NCBI GenBank assembly: GCA_001797745.1
Contig: MGQF01000011.1
Coordinates: 5,089 to 15,616 of the forward strand
Origin: Deltaproteobacteria bacterium RBG_13_52_11
GTDB taxonomy: Bacteria; Desulfobacterota; B13-G15; RBG-16-54-18
Direction: 5' to 3'
Length of the DNA: 10,528 nt
Made by a program: the position numbers and the translations under genes. Shown here piece after piece: positions 10,058 through 10,528 of the stretch (the first letter of the stretch is position 1; each line of letters opens with the position of its first letter). The notes beneath the pieces are model-generated. The model saw only the letters and a list, made by a program, of their open reading frames with translations. It did not search any database and was not told where the DNA came from.

Positions 10058-10528
10058 TCACTTCTTCTTCATCTCCTCCCTGACCAGTCTGAACCCGAGC
10101 CAATCGCGGCGGCTATCGGCGTTGCCCTTGATGCGATCAGTGCAGCGCAGGCGATCTGCTGCATTCCTCCAACTCCCCCCCCGCACGCTCCGGTACTCCG
10201 AGGCCCCCTGCAGGATGCGCAGGATACGTACGTAGCCTTCGCCGTAGATATCCGCATATTTGTCACCGATAAAGACGGGATTCCCTAATTGCCCTGTTGC
10301 CTTGAGATAGGCATCATTGTCGAAGCAATCGAGGCACCACTCCCATACATTCCCCGACATGTCATATATCCAAAGGCCATTGGGGCGTTTTTTGCCCACG
10401 GGGTGGGGGTTGCCATCGGCGTTTTCTTTATACCAGGCCACGGCACCCAAGGCCTCCCCGCCGGCGTAGAGCTGTTGTTTGCCACCGCTTCTGCAGGCGT
10501 ACTCCCACTCCGCCTCGGTGGGGAGCCG
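10058..10528 (-). CDS. Formylglycine-generating enzyme (SUMF1/FGE-sulfatase) domain protein, N-terminus off the window
   Basis: Proteins with this fold either oxidise a Cys in sulfatases to formylglycine or serve other roles such as ergothioneine synthesis and phage-like display. The frame stays open to the right edge, giving about 156 residues of the C-terminal part. It begins RLPTEAEWEYACRSG at the edge, the standard opening of the conserved half, then GLWIYDMSGNVWEWC, YRSVRGGSWRN, the RLRCTDRIK region and WLGFRLVRE near the end, stopping with TGA at 10058-10060. The two Cys used by classical FGE for copper cannot be judged; only the partial domain is visible. The neighbouring msr operon converges on it. 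Confidence 0.92.
   Translation of the reverse strand, partial: RLPTEAEWEYACRSGGKQQLYAGGEALGAVAWYKENADGNPHPVGKKRPNGLWIYDMSGNVWEWCLDCFDNDAYLKATGQLGNPVFIGDKYADIYGEGYVRILRILQGASEYRSVRGGSWRNAADRLRCTDRIKGNADSRRDWLGFRLVREEMKKK

Overview
The window reads as chromosomal DNA of a Gram-negative bacterium, most likely Deltaproteobacteria/Desulfobacterota-like. That assignment is an inference from the mix of gene types, a predicted lipoprotein methionine sulfoxide reductase and the encoded CCA ends on both tRNAs; nothing here fixes the species. The left 2.9 kb is conserved core DNA and is GC-richer than the rest. It holds the 3' part of tig (trigger factor), then clpP and clpX, all on the + strand with short gaps: the classic chaperone/protease operon. 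clpX is followed by a sigma70-like promoter and tRNA-Val(TAC) instead of the often-seen lon.

From 3.1 to 4.7 kb lie an SPFH/prohibitin-like membrane protein with its own promoter, a gene-poor stretch of about 300 bases with strong RNA-folding potential, a 45-residue Lys/Ala-rich histone-H1-tail-like protein, and an intrinsic terminator. An intact tRNA-Asp(GTC) follows.

The most interesting part is 4.73-8.47 kb. A degenerate copy of the 3' half of the tRNA-Asp gene, from the anticodon region to CCA, lies at 8423-8472, about 3.66 kb downstream of the intact gene. Just inside each end is a paired heptamer, GGTTGCG-N4-GGTTGCG-TTTT, in direct orientation. This looks like a tRNA-Asp-targeted mini-island with attL/attR, yet it carries no integrase. 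Its cargo is three AT-rich genes on the same strand: (a) a membrane protein with an N-terminal Cys/His cluster, fifteen 11-residue pentapeptide-type repeats and a C-terminal two-helix channel-like module; (b) a 307-residue protein with a possible PD-(D/E)xK nuclease core in which the acidic residue of the last motif is Ser; (c) a 265-residue protein with the sequence signature of the class III nucleotidyl cyclase fold, keeping both metal-binding Asp positions but lacking the usual Asn/Arg pair. A nucleotide signal maker, a nuclease-like protein and a channel-like protein inside a tRNA-borne island suggest, as inference only, an undescribed Pycsar/CBASS-like defence cassette.

Right of the island is a compact operon: a GIY-YIG family protein, a lipoprotein-type msrA (ATGA overlap) and an overlapping msrB. 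A relic of a GIY-YIG C-terminus follows msrB, then a bidirectional terminator shared with a convergent, partial gene for a formylglycine-generating-enzyme (sulfatase-modifying factor) domain protein that runs off the right edge. Three terminators in the window (after tRNA-Asp, after the tRNA relic, after msrB) share a GGGGTT...CCTTTT hairpin design and may be a family.
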